From the NCBI GenBank assembly GCA_027451825.1, contig DAIDHZ010000006.1, forward strand, positions 1 to 64,000: 64,000 nt of DNA, read 5' to 3'. The stretch comes from Chlamydiota bacterium (GTDB lineage Bacteria; Chlamydiota; Chlamydiia; Chlamydiales; SM23-39). Shown in pieces: positions 1-7,435 of the stretch (its first letter is position 1; each line of letters opens with the position of its first letter). Under the pieces are notes generated by a model that was not told the origin of the DNA, searched no databases, and worked only from the letters and a program-made list of their open reading frames with translations. The translations under genes were made by a program, and so were the position numbers.

Positions 1-1036
1 CACCGAAGCGGCGTTGAAAGAATCCGCAGGGGACTTCATTGGTGCTGCCGATGTCTTGGAAAAAGCGATTCAGATTTATCGGTCTATTCCCAATAAGTAT
101 AGGACAGCAGTTGGAATAGAAGACGGGAAGTTGCAGCAAATGCAATCTCATCTTGGCAAGATTGGAAAATTGGCTGCAGACAGCATGATGCTTGTTTCTA
201 CCCCTCGTATAGACATTACCGATATAGTATCGGAATCCAGACTTCTCATTCAAGGCAAGCCTGTTCTTGAAGCGCTTAAAACACTGGCTAATTTTTACCC
301 TGGGGCGAAAAAAGATAAAATATGTTCTGCTGCGGAAGAAGCTCTGGCTCAATTCCATTTCAGCTCATTCTTCGGGTTTTCCGTTCGAGCAAGAGACGGC
401 CGAATTGTTGCAAAAAATCCAGGGATCGCTTTTGTTTCAAAGGGCTCTCCTGAATATGAACAATCAGTGAAGCAGGAGATGCTACAAATTTACTACATTC
501 AGATCTGTACTGTTGTTTCAGGGAGGATTGTTCCAGCACTGGAGACAATACTCATAGAGCACCGTTTGCGGTTAAGAGATTTTGAAGCCATTTGCAATCA
601 ATCGTCTATCGTTCCTCCAGAAAGGGCTGGAGCTTTTGCTAAAGCCCTTTTTTCCGGATACGAACTTGATTTCGATTCCGTAATCCACAGGCTCGTTCCT
701 CAAGTAGAAAACATGGTCCGCTACCATCTGAAAGCTGCTGGAGCAGTTACAACGTTTCTAGATAAAGATGGGACGGAGTCTGAGATTAATTTAAGCGCAT
801 TGCTGGATAAACCAGAGGCTCTTCTTGTTTTTGGAGAAGATTTGGTTTTTGAAATACGAGCCATGTTTTGCGAAAGCCGAGGCCCTAATTTTCGCCATTA
901 CCTTGCCCATGGACTACTCGAAGATAAAGATTTTGAAACCGTATTTGCCATATATGCCTGGTGCTTGGCCTTGAGAATCGTCTTTAATGTTTTCTGGAAT
1001 TCGCAACGAAAAGAACATGGGCAAAATTCTTCTTAA
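1..1036 (+). CDS. DUF4209-like protein, 5' end cut by the window
   Basis: The frame is open from the window edge (codons T-E-A-A precede the TTG at 14), so the gene begins outside the window and its true start is not visible. The C-terminal part holds R-H-Y-L-A-H-G at about residues 294-300 counted from that TTG, followed by a hydrophobic helix ending in IVFN. This matches the RNxxxHG motif that defines the DUF4209 family, with His in place of Asn. The family is widespread in bacteria and its function is unknown; HEPN-like RNA-cleaving domains carry a similar RxxxxH motif, so a toxin-like role is possible but unproven. It is an accessory gene on the strand opposite to the neighbouring tail genes. 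Confidence 0.6.
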   Translation, partial: TEAALKESAGDFIGAADVLEKAIQIYRSIPNKYRTAVGIEDGKLQQMQSHLGKIGKLAADSMMLVSTPRIDITDIVSESRLLIQGKPVLEALKTLANFYPGAKKDKICSAAEEALAQFHFSSFFGFSVRARDGRIVAKNPGIAFVSKGSPEYEQSVKQEMLQIYYIQICTVVSGRIVPALETILIEHRLRLRDFEAICNQSSIVPPERAGAFAKALFSGYELDFDSVIHRLVPQVENMVRYHLKAAGAVTTFLDKDGTESEINLSALLDKPEALLVFGEDLVFEIRAMFCESRGPNFRHYLAHGLLEDKDFETVFAIYAWCLALRIVFNVFWNSQRKEHGQNSS

Positions 1037-1279
1037 TGCGCCTGGAACCTATGAAGACAAATCGAACGTCTCTTTTTAATCTGGGTTCTTTCTTCTAGAT
1101 TGTGGCCAGTTTGCTGGCCCGATTTCATTAAAAACGAACTATCTTTCATAGACAAATTGTGCTGACCACTTTGCCGACCATTTTGATGTCCAAATTAGCG
1201 CACAACCATTTTATGCAGCTAACGTCGCTATCTGCATTTTTTGAAGAAAAAAATCCCTGAGGTTCAGCCTAGTAAAAGG
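1037..1279. other. Intergenic interval with CCA/TGG-rich sequence
   Basis: No coding region is supported. The stretch 1100-1215 contains several short TGGCC, GACCA and CAACCA words (for example tggccagtttgctggccc), resembling the longer CCA/TGG tracts found elsewhere in this window. Confidence 0.4.
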
Positions 1280-1525
1280 TTACTTATTACTGTCTTTTGT
1301 CGGGAAAATTTCAGGAATGTAATGAGCAAAGTCTTTTGCTTCTCGATCGCATATGAGCACAGATGTCACTGCAGCTGAACTTCCAGTTTCTACTTTATCA
1401 CTTTCACAGCAAGCTCCAGCCCAGGCTTTTTCTATAGCCATTTCTTCCGTTGGAGCTTCTATCTCAACCATAAAATATTGGGTAAATGCCAAACCCACAC
1501 GCCATTTTGGAAATTTTTTATTCAC
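1280..1525 (-). CDS. Small hypothetical phage protein
   Basis: A protein of about 81 residues that starts K-K-F-P-K-W and has no recognised domain. The GTG at 1525 lies about 7 nt after a GGAG; a TTG three bases upstream is an alternative. The start follows the stop of the fibre gene 1538-2239 within about 15 bases, so the two are almost certainly co-transcribed. The sequence (GLAFTQYFMVEIEAPTEEMA) looks like a small alpha/beta domain that processes or assembles with the fibre, but no function can be assigned. Confidence 0.6.
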   Translation of the reverse strand: MNKKFPKWRVGLAFTQYFMVEIEAPTEEMAIEKAWAGACCESDKVETGSSAAVTSVLICDREAKDFAHYIPEIFPTKDSNK

Positions 1526-1537
1526 CAATGAACTCCA

Positions 1538-2239
1538 TTAAATTACATCCATATTACCTTGAGAGATTCCAGTACATGTCCAGTCCGTGTTCGCAGTTGT
1601 GCAGAGAAGCTGTATCGCGTCATACTGGTTGGTAGAGTTCAAATTCCCACCAACCGAACTGTCTCGATTACCGTAATGAATAATCTGCCCTACATTGCAT
1701 GAAATGCGCCATCCGCCCGCTCCCTTGCCGATAACCCAAACAAGCTCTCCGACAGATGCCGTTGGGGGTAATGTAGCTGTGACTAAAGATGCATTGTTTA
1801 GAATGTACCCGCTATTGACAGCCATGGCTTGAGAAGTGCTCGTGATCTCTGTAAATGGAAAGGCTGATCCCTGTGCAGGTGCCCATTTGACTCCTTCTGG
1901 CTGCGTTGAATCGGCTGTAAGAACTTGAGTATCTGGCCCTGCTGGCAATCGAACATTTCCGGAGGCCGTTCGCACCAGCAAATCGCCTTTGGTCGTGAGT
2001 GGGGAAATATTATCAAAAGCAGAAGAGGGGGTTGCTACATCGGAGAGGTTGTTCGCTACCGCCAGTAAGTCTGAGACTTTTACCCCAGAGTCTTTGATGA
2101 CCTTTCCTGTGGAATCGGCATATGTAGCTATGTCATCTGCAACAGCAGAATCTGGACCGATGACGTTACCTACTCCTCCGCCCCCACTCCCAGATTTATC
2201 CAGGTTATTGATAAACGGGTTATATCCATAGATCGTCAT
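1538..2239 (-). CDS. Tail-fibre-like protein (displaced copy)
   Basis: The 233-residue product has a Gly-rich N-terminus, a middle with STQPEGVKWAP (common in phage fibres) and a C-terminal beta domain of about 95 residues with AVNSGYILNNASLVTATLP, GKGAGGW and DAIQLLCTTANTDW. The same C-terminal domain ends the products of 23760-24269 and 24811-25479, so the three are paralogues. Fibres of this kind sit at the tail tip and bind the host surface. The start has AAGGAG six bases upstream. It lies some 17 kb from the main fibre cluster, followed directly by a small gene. Confidence 0.75.
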   Translation of the reverse strand: MTIYGYNPFINNLDKSGSGGGGVGNVIGPDSAVADDIATYADSTGKVIKDSGVKVSDLLAVANNLSDVATPSSAFDNISPLTTKGDLLVRTASGNVRLPAGPDTQVLTADSTQPEGVKWAPAQGSAFPFTEITSTSQAMAVNSGYILNNASLVTATLPPTASVGELVWVIGKGAGGWRISCNVGQIIHYGNRDSSVGGNLNSTNQYDAIQLLCTTANTDWTCTGISQGNMDVI

Positions 2240-2248
2240 ATGCGCTCC

Positions 2249-2524
2249 TTAAGAAAAATAGGACGCACGACTGGTCCAGCTGTAGATGAACCCAGCTCCG
2301 TTGTCCGGAATCTGAACCCGATTGATGAAATTGTTGTTGTCGTAACTCAGCTTTCTAATAAACCAAATCTGACTATCGATATTCGCATTAGGGGTAGGGG
2401 AGAACCCCACATACAAAGGTCTGCCAGCGCTATCGTTATCTAGCCTTTGCTCGTAGAAATCGGTAGTGCCAAGAGTGGACGCTAAGTTGTTGATTTGATC
2501 AAAAACATTGGAAGGTATGGACAT
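2249..2524 (-). CDS. Small phage structural or fibre-associated protein
   Basis: A 91-residue protein immediately upstream of the fibre gene 1538-2239 (9-base gap). The text FDQINNLASTLGTTDFYEQRL followed by PLYVGFSPTPNANIDSQIWFI resembles short phage tail proteins of unknown role. AGGAG precedes the ATG by about 9 bases. The pairing with a fibre gene suggests a tail-tip or fibre-attachment role; this is inference from position. Confidence 0.6.
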   Translation of the reverse strand: MSIPSNVFDQINNLASTLGTTDFYEQRLDNDSAGRPLYVGFSPTPNANIDSQIWFIRKLSYDNNNFINRVQIPDNGAGFIYSWTSRASYFS

Positions 2525-2578
2525 ATAAAATCACTCCTATTGACCAAAGTCTCAAGGAGCTGTGCCTATCAATGGAGA

Positions 2579-2743
2579 TTAGACCTGTTTTTGAAAGTCT
2601 TCTCGATATTGATTTTTGCAAGCATGACCATCGCCTTTTTGGGATAAGTCTTCTTCCTCAGTCCTTTGTGGACTAGGAGGATCCTGAATTATTTCAGGTA
2701 TCACAATCCCTTCGAGTGATTCCTCATGTCTAACATTTGGCAT
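2579..2743 (-). CDS. Possible 54-residue hypothetical protein
   Basis: A short frame, M-P-N-V-R-H-E-E at the start and ending Q-K-Q-V, with an acidic, proline-containing middle (IPEIIQDPPSPQRTEEED). An AAGG lies about 12 bases before the ATG. It occupies an otherwise empty 330-base gap on the same strand as its neighbours. No homologue is recognised; it may be a chance frame. Confidence 0.35.
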   Translation of the reverse strand: MPNVRHEESLEGIVIPEIIQDPPSPQRTEEEDLSQKGDGHACKNQYREDFQKQV

Positions 2744-2853
2744 GGCACAGCCTTGTACAGTGGTTGCTTTTTTTAATTTTGTGCTAGCTAAATTTTAGAG
2801 GAGTAATTGGGGAAGGAGAGTAATTTGAGTAGAAGCGTTAATTGAGTCAGTGA

Positions 2854-3276
2854 CTACGCAGTACGTGGGGAGAACGCTTGAGAACCCCATCCATTTGACG
2901 CAGAAGCCGCTTTATGAGCTGAGTGCTGACTTTGTCCGCTAAACCCATTTGAAGAGCAAAACGAGCCGCCAGAGCTTGAATTCGAGGCATCGTCCGACTT
3001 CGACTTAAAGTAGGCTTTGACTTTTGATTTAATCAAATTCTCAACCATCTCTTTTCGGCTTGATGAATCTAGCATAAACCATTGGCACCACTGTTCGCCA
3101 GCATGATCTTCTTTTTTATAGCTTGGAATAGCAACAAACATTCCATTTCCGTCTTTAGTTCGCTGAACCTTAAAACGTAAAATGATTTCATTATAAATCT
3201 TTAAGCTAGCAACTCCCAGATACTTTTCTTTAGGAGTCTCATCGAAACTTAGGAATTCGACCTGAAAGTCTTCCAT
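2854..3276 (-). CDS. SpoVG-like nucleic-acid-binding protein with Ser/Gly-rich tail
   Basis: Residues about 1-90 follow the SpoVG pattern: a strand with YLGVASLKIYNEIILRF, then KVQRTKDGNGMFVAIPSYKK, which corresponds to the conserved NGLFVAMPS region of SpoVG. SpoVG binds nucleic acids and acts as a regulator in Firmicutes, Borrelia and others. Residues about 93-140 are low-complexity (S, G, N, Q, A), as in the tails of single-strand DNA-binding proteins. AAGGA precedes the ATG. A phage could use it as an SSB-like or RNA-binding protein; no canonical SSB was seen elsewhere in the window. The fold call is from pattern only. Confidence 0.6.
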   Translation of the reverse strand: MEDFQVEFLSFDETPKEKYLGVASLKIYNEIILRFKVQRTKDGNGMFVAIPSYKKEDHAGEQWCQWFMLDSSSRKEMVENLIKSKVKAYFKSKSDDASNSSSGGSFCSSNGFSGQSQHSAHKAASASNGWGSQAFSPRTA

Positions 3277-3432
3277 ATTCTTGATTTCCTTTTGTTAATC
3301 TTTTAATTTGTGCTGATTATGTTGACCCCCGCATACCACGGAGGTTAATGCATAACCAAGCAGCCCATATCCTGTAGAAATGAGCGTACTTTTCACAATA
3401 AAGACTTTACCCTAATAATACAAAACTATTCT
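3277..3432. other. Intergenic region between the winged-helix gene and the SpoVG-like gene
   Basis: AT-rich, no coding frame supported. It would contain the promoter or leader of the downstream minus-strand gene, but no clear -35/-10 pair can be named with confidence. Confidence 0.3.
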
Positions 3433-4512
3433 TCACATATTTTTATAGAGCTGACTTTTCCGGCATAAGGACTCCAAGGCTCTGATAAAAGCTTCGCTCG
3501 ACATCGTTAAGGGTAAGTCATCTTCAGTCACGGCATCTTTGACATATTTCTCATAAATTTTCAGGTCCTCCCATTTATTCGCCCTTGCAAATTCTTCAGC
3601 AAATTCACGATTGTTTTTGCACTCATCGTTTACAACTGCTAACCCATTCATAAGCAGTTTATGCACCCAGCCTCCAAGATTTGGGATATGCTGACCAGAT
3701 GTACGCCGAGCATGTCCAAAATTGACAACCTCTCTTAAGCGATGTGAAGGGTATTTCCTTGACCAATAGTTCAGAGTGTCATCGTCTGTATTCAGGCCCT
3801 GCTCTTTAAGCCAGTTATAGGTCTCCGCCTGCTCCTCTGTAAGTTTAAAGCTTTTCTTTCCTGTAGCTTTAGGACTGGGCTTGGCAGGAGTTAGCTGAAC
3901 CGAAGGCGCTTTCATCGACTCTTCTTTTCTTATCGAAAAAGGCAGTGATCCCTCATTGATTTCTTTGCCTTTGATGATACTTGTATTTTCATTGTTACTT
4001 AGGGGCACATCTTGAGTACGCTCAACTTGAGGGCGCTCAGGCTGAGCATGCACAAAACGAGAAAGCTCACTATAAGGCTCGTAAACCACTTTTTTTTCCG
4101 TTTCAGAAGTTTCCTCCTTAAACTTTGAGTCATCGGGAAAATAAGGCGCGGTGGCTGATTGAAGAACAACCGCCTTTCTTTTTGTATAAGAGAGGGGAGT
4201 CTCAAACATGAGATATTCCATTCTTCCAAGGTGGCGCTTTGTTTTGCCGTCCATGGTGGTCATTTTTGAATCTTGATAACGAATGGCATACCCATGTTGA
4301 ATCAGATCATTGAGAGCTCCGTAAACTACTCTCTTGCCGATCTTCTTTCGATTGCAGAGATCTGGAATATTGAATAACCAGTCATCCCTGAATGAAAACA
4401 TGTATGCAAAGAGCCCCGTGGCCGTCAGGTCTAAATTAGTATCTCTAATCGAAGCACTGTTAATTTGAACGTAGGGATTTTCCCTATCATGGTAAGTACG
4501 GATGATCCCCAT
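3433..4512 (-). CDS. Winged-helix phage/plasmid replication protein (DnaD-like organiser)
   Basis: The first 100 residues (GIIRTYHDRENPYVQINSAS, then LDLTATGLFAYMFSFRDDW and NRKKIGKRVVYGALNDLIQH) match the helix-turn-helix domain of replication proteins widespread in phages and plasmids, in which a winged helix recognises origin DNA. The middle is a charged low-complexity linker, and the C-terminal 130 residues (EEQAETYNWLKEQGLNTDDD onward) form a second helical domain. Such proteins help load the replicative helicase. An AAGGG precedes the ATG. The long structured leader upstream (4513-4828) may regulate it. Confidence 0.65.
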   Translation of the reverse strand: MGIIRTYHDRENPYVQINSASIRDTNLDLTATGLFAYMFSFRDDWLFNIPDLCNRKKIGKRVVYGALNDLIQHGYAIRYQDSKMTTMDGKTKRHLGRMEYLMFETPLSYTKRKAVVLQSATAPYFPDDSKFKEETSETEKKVVYEPYSELSRFVHAQPERPQVERTQDVPLSNNENTSIIKGKEINEGSLPFSIRKEESMKAPSVQLTPAKPSPKATGKKSFKLTEEQAETYNWLKEQGLNTDDDTLNYWSRKYPSHRLREVVNFGHARRTSGQHIPNLGGWVHKLLMNGLAVVNDECKNNREFAEEFARANKWEDLKIYEKYVKDAVTEDDLPLTMSSEAFIRALESLCRKSQLYKNM

Positions 4513-4559
4513 TGTTTTGCATCCCTTTCAATTTTTAAAAAATTATTATGAAAGGAAAA

Positions 4560-4820
4560 TAGGCGATCCTATATATAACATTTTACCCTTGGAGGAAAAA
4601 TCCTCACGAGTGGTACACTTCTGCCGTTCGTTGTGAAAAAAACGACAGAGAAGTAATGTGTGATATACATCGCTTCTTTTCTTTTCAGTGCTCCCAACCG
4701 CTAAATTGGGAGCTTTGAAGGTGTCAGCCTTCAATAATTCTGATCCCATTCACATTGGAAAGCCCTAGGCCGCTAATCCTAGGGCTTTCTCTTTTTTAGA
4801 GCTTATTTTGCTCTAGTTTT
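4560..4820 (+). ncRNA. Possible structured small RNA or leader, plus strand
   Basis: This interval has a series of strong hairpins: GAGGA/TCCTC near 4590-4605; GCTCCCAA/TTGGGAGC at 4690-4713; TGAAGG/CCTTCA at 4716-4733; AAAGCCCTAGG/CCTAGGGCTTT at 4759-4788; TAGAGC/GCTCTA near 4796-4814. The first strong one and the fourth share the loop word CCGCTAA. Both of the last two are followed by T-rich runs in the plus direction (TCTCTTTTTT and GTTTTTT), which is the layout of tandem intrinsic terminators. No plus-strand gene lies nearby, so a small RNA is a reasonable reading; an alternative is the structured leader of the minus-strand gene 3433-4512. Confidence 0.4.
4759..4798 (+). terminator. Intrinsic terminator, plus direction
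   Basis: An 11-base perfect stem (AAAGCCCTAGG with CCTAGGGCTTT), an 8-base loop, then a T-rich tract. It is followed at 4796-4820 by a second hairpin (TAGAGC/GCTCTA) with GTTTTTT. Confidence 0.6.
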
Positions 4821-4828
4821 TTACCCAT

Positions 4829-5095
4829 CTACGGGTATGCATTTTGCCCATTCAAAGGTTCTAGATACTCTGCTTTTTTGATGGGGAAGTCTGGAAAATA
4901 GGGGGTGGCATTTTCGAAAAAAATCGGTCTTCCGGTTTCGGCGATGCGCGTTGCGTTTTCCTCAGTCGAGAAGCTATTGTCGGCAGTTCCTATCTTCACT
5001 TGCCATTTAGAGCTAATTTTAAGAAGCACAGCAAAATTGTTTGCGTCACCCTCCCATTGTTTGAGAGAGTAGACATCTAAAGGTGGCTTAGCCAT
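4829..5095 (-). CDS. Small hypothetical protein
   Basis: An 88-residue product with no recognised family. A GGAGG about 9 bases upstream of the ATG supports translation. The text NNFAVLLKISSKWQVKIGTA suggests a small beta-rich fold. It is the last gene before the hairpin-rich interval and probably belongs to the same transcript as the HNH-type genes upstream (5150-6629). Confidence 0.55.
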   Translation of the reverse strand: MAKPPLDVYSLKQWEGDANNFAVLLKISSKWQVKIGTADNSFSTEENATRIAETGRPIFFENATPYFPDFPIKKAEYLEPLNGQNAYP

Positions 5096-5149
5096 AAAAC
5101 TTAATCCTCCGCGTCAAAACTCCAATTTGACGTGCTTATTTTTATATAG

Positions 5150-5893
5150 TTAAGAATTTTCTGCACTAAACATATCCAATTGTTTTGGAGTTGGTATTGG
5201 AGCATGCTTTTCAATTATTTCCCTAATCAATTGTGAAACAGAGTAAATTTCTCCAGTTTGGTTCGACCTTTCAATCGCCAAGCATTTAAAGAAGTCGTGG
5301 TAAGCTTTCTCAGCTCTTATACCGACCATGATGGGTTTTTTAAATGCTGATTTTCCCTCTTTCTTTTTCTTGATAGGAATTCCAGCTAAGAGTTTTTTAA
5401 GATACTGATCATCTGGATTAGCTTGATTTGGCATTGGGGCTTCTTGTTCAAGCATTTCTCCGATCATTCTAGAAACAGAATAAATCTTCCCCGTTTTGTC
5501 AGATTTCTCTGCCGCCAGGCGCTTTAAAAACTCATGATAATTTTTCTCGATTCGAATGCAAACCATAGTCGGCGATTTATATACCTTTTCCTGCAATCTC
5601 TTTGTATTTCCGGGCATTTCAGAACAGGACCTTCTATTATGAGGTCCAACCCATCGACAATTGGCTTTACAAAAGTCGCCATCGAGGTCGATTAATTCTA
5701 TGCCATCACAGTCTTCTGGCCTAGGCCCCATGTCTTCCAGGAACTTCAGAAAAGAGGTTTTCCACTCCGGACATACCTCCACTCCGCGTCCTCCGTAACT
5801 CTTGTAGCTTTTGGCGTTTCTGTTGTAGCATAGCATCTTGATTCTTATCCAAGTCCTGTGTTCTTTTGACTTGGTCATCTTGTGTGTTGTCAT
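5150..5893 (-). CDS. GGRG/HNH-type phage protein fused to two ribbon-helix-helix-like repeats
   Basis: Residues about 8-85 (EHRTWIRIKMLCYNRN, YKSYGGRGVEVCPEW, FLEDMGPRP, then NCRWVGPHNRR) match a domain very common in phages that is usually annotated as an HNH or homing-endonuclease-like protein. The remainder holds two copies of a 45-residue unit: MVCIRIEKNYHEFLKRLA...YSVSRMIGEMLEQEAP and MVGIRAEKAYHDFFKCLA...YSVSQLIREIIEKHAP, which look like beta-helix-helix DNA-binding units. GAAGGA precedes the ATG at close spacing, supporting this start even though the first 173 bases overlap the gene upstream in another frame. Likely a DNA-binding or nicking protein; catalytic competence is unproven. 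Confidence 0.6.
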   Translation of the reverse strand: MTTHKMTKSKEHRTWIRIKMLCYNRNAKSYKSYGGRGVEVCPEWKTSFLKFLEDMGPRPEDCDGIELIDLDGDFCKANCRWVGPHNRRSCSEMPGNTKRLQEKVYKSPTMVCIRIEKNYHEFLKRLAAEKSDKTGKIYSVSRMIGEMLEQEAPMPNQANPDDQYLKKLLAGIPIKKKKEGKSAFKKPIMVGIRAEKAYHDFFKCLAIERSNQTGEIYSVSQLIREIIEKHAPIPTPKQLDMFSAENS

Positions 5894-6362
5894 TTATCCT
5901 TCTTGCCTCTGAATCAAAATTTATCTGATCGTCATCTACAGGAAATTCCCTGAGCACCAGTCCTCTCAAAAGCTTTGGAACGGAAATTTTCTGCTTGTCC
6001 GCTAGTTTCTTAATCACGACGAAGTTTTCGAAAGGCAGAGCAAAAGAAACAATCTGATTCTCTTCTCTTTTCCAAGCAGTTGGTGTTGACGTCTGGACAT
6101 TATTATTTGGGTTCAAAGGGTGGTTTTTTTTGTGAACGACTCCGTGACAGGTATTGCAAAGCCAATAAACATGCAGGGGAGAGCCATAGTCAACATGATG
6201 AGCTTCAAGTTTACTGTGTTCTAGAGTACAAAGATCACAGCAGATGGGTCGTTTAATCAGACCATCCTTCAGCGCTGCGGCTACCGCTCTGCGAGCCATG
6301 GCCTTTAGCTTGAATTCTAGGCATTCATCATCATTCACTTTGTATTTTGTAGGGGAAGTCAT
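5721..6362 (-). CDS. Zinc-binding HNH-like phage protein
   Basis: Residues about 40-85 contain CDLC, then LEAHHVDYGSPLHVYWLCNTCHGVVH, the pattern of small phage zinc proteins related to HNH nucleases: two CxxC knuckles around an HH pair. A segment near residues 105-140 (SFALPFENFVVIKKLADKQK) resembles the ribbon-helix-helix-like units in the next gene. The last 57 residues, rich in Q, R, D, are encoded in a region that also encodes the conserved N-terminus of 5150-5893 in another frame. The start follows the stop of the regulator 6366-6629 by 3 bases, so the genes form an operon. Confidence 0.6.
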   Translation of the reverse strand: MTSPTKYKVNDDECLEFKLKAMARRAVAAALKDGLIKRPICCDLCTLEHSKLEAHHVDYGSPLHVYWLCNTCHGVVHKKNHPLNPNNNVQTSTPTAWKREENQIVSFALPFENFVVIKKLADKQKISVPKLLRGLVLREFPVDDDQINFDSEARRINDNTQDDQVKRTQDLDKNQDAMLQQKRQKLQELRRTRSGGMSGVENLFSEVPGRHGA

Positions 6363-6365
6363 TCG

Positions 6366-6629
6366 TTATACTTCGCAAAATTTCATTGTATCGCTCATGG
6401 TAGAGGCCGTTTTTGGTCTATCTTTTCTGGGCCTGCCTTTCGATCTAGAAGCGGGTTTTACTTGGCCGCCGGTAATGAAATAGATTTTCTGAGCCGTCTC
6501 TTCATCAATCGTTTCATTTTTTTTGACTTTCCAAATGACCTGACGAGTGCACCCGGATAGCCTCGCCAATTCGTTGGTTTCCATGTTGTTTTTTCTCAAC
6601 CAGCGCTCTAATTCCATTGATTGATTCAT
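6366..6629 (-). CDS. Cro-like helix-turn-helix regulator
   Basis: An 87-residue protein whose residues 6-55 (ELERWLRKNNMETNELARLS, then RQVIWKVKKNETIDEETAQK) have the spacing of a Cro/YdaS-type helix-turn-helix. The C-terminus is basic (RSKGRPRKDRPK). AGGAGG lies about 8 bases before the ATG. It is the first gene of the minus-strand operon and faces the plus-strand early operon, the classical position for a regulator that controls a divergent promoter pair. Confidence 0.75.
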   Translation of the reverse strand: MNQSMELERWLRKNNMETNELARLSGCTRQVIWKVKKNETIDEETAQKIYFITGGQVKPASRSKGRPRKDRPKTASTMSDTMKFCEV

Positions 6630-6879
6630 GTTCGGACTCCTCCTAGTTTAGCGCAGTATATGTTGGGTAAAATGTTTTTGTAAATCTTTTCGTTTGCTTA
6701 AAAGATGCTCTAGGATAATGTTTCGTCTACAAGCTTCCAAAGTCAAAAAAAAGTGGTTTTCAAGATGTTGAAGAAAGAGTACGATGCAAGCATACAAAAA
6801 ACTAAAATTGACTCTTTCGAAAGACATATGCCCTTTGGGGGAATGATTTACAGGATCGAAACAGTAAATAGGAGTCAGA
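6630..6879. promoter_or_regulatory. Divergent control region of the early operons
   Basis: The region separates the Cro-like regulator (minus) from the plus-strand recombination operon. It is AT-rich with TATATGTTGGGTAAAATG at 6658 and GGATAATGTTTCG near 6712 as possible -10 elements. No unambiguous -35/-10 pair or operator palindrome could be fixed by eye. A 60-codon GTG-initiated frame (6753-6935) crosses it, but without a ribosome binding site. Confidence 0.35.
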
Positions 6880-7104
6880 ATGATAAACGAAATGATACGG
6901 CTAGAAAATTTACCTCCGAGAATGAGGCAGAATAGACTCGATCTATCGATGGGAAATGTTAGGGTTTGCGAAGAAAAATTAGGGGGTCAAGTTTGCCGAC
7001 CAGCCCCCCTAAAGATGGAATTTCGCAAAATGCTTATCCCTATGCCCCTGCTATTCCTCTCGGGAATCTTTACAGGGATTGGTATCATGCTAGCCTTAAA
7101 TTAA
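6880..7104 (+). CDS. Small membrane-anchored protein
   Basis: A 74-residue product with a hydrophilic N-terminal half and one transmembrane segment at the C-terminus (MPLLFLSGIFTGIGIMLALN). AGGAG precedes the ATG. It heads the early operon. The single C-terminal anchor could suit a small inner-membrane modulator or a pinholin-like role, but nothing in the sequence decides this. Confidence 0.5.
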   Translation: MINEMIRLENLPPRMRQNRLDLSMGNVRVCEEKLGGQVCRPAPLKMEFRKMLIPMPLLFLSGIFTGIGIMLALN

Positions 7105-7134
7105 CCAATTCCTCAAGGAAAAAAGGACACAACT

Positions 7135-7395
7135 ATGGAAAGACAGAAGATGGACAAAGACTTTTTAGAATCTTTAACCCTCGGCCATTCAATGGAAGAG
7201 ATTATTGGCTTAACTGAGTCGATTAAATACGACTTAGTAAAAGCTAAAAAAGATCAGGAAAAGTCTGGCAAGTATACAATTTCCTGTCTTCTTCGTGTCC
7301 GACTACTACTCCTTGACTTAGAAAAGCTTGGAGGACAATTTCGCAAGCTGTCCATAGCTTATGAAAAGGAATTAGAACAAAAAAAGAAAAAATAA
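7135..7395 (+). CDS. Hc1-like (histone H1-like) protein without a basic tail
   Basis: An 86-residue protein. From residue 25 it reads LTESIKYDLVKAKK, then RVRLLLLDLEKLGGQFRKLS and IAYEKELEQKKKK. This follows the conserved N-terminal domain of chlamydial HctA (Hc1), in which an ESI..(L)..KA.K segment leads to RVR...L.LEK....(Y/F)RK.SI..EK. In HctA this domain is followed by a long Lys/Ala-rich DNA-binding tail, which here is reduced to KKKK. Hc1 proteins condense the nucleoid of chlamydial elementary bodies. A phage copy could compact phage DNA or interfere with host Hc1. It has AAGGA before the ATG and sits in the early operon. Homology is by eye; the family also occurs in Bacteroidota. Confidence 0.6.
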   Translation: MERQKMDKDFLESLTLGHSMEEIIGLTESIKYDLVKAKKDQEKSGKYTISCLLRVRLLLLDLEKLGGQFRKLSIAYEKELEQKKKK

Positions 7396-7396
7396 A

Positions 7397-7435
7397 GAAG
7401 AGGGGATGATCTGTCCTCTCTTCTCGACTACATGA
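7397..7435 (+). promoter_or_regulatory. Hairpin and 9-codon leader coupled to the exonuclease start
   Basis: AAGAGGGGA pairs with TCCTCTCTT (one mismatch) between the Hc1-like gene and the exonuclease. An ATG at 7406 after AGGGG opens a nine-codon frame (MICPLFSTT) whose TGA overlaps the ATG at 7432. The exonuclease ATG has no ribosome binding site of its own, so translational coupling is plausible. Confidence 0.35.

Noticed and set aside
4546-4749. A 67-codon minus-strand frame
   Set aside because: It runs through the perfect hairpins of the structured interval, whose pairing explains the sequence better than coding.
6753-6935. A 60-codon plus-strand frame with GTG start
   Set aside because: No ribosome binding site, no recognisable domain, and it overlaps the well-supported start at 6880.
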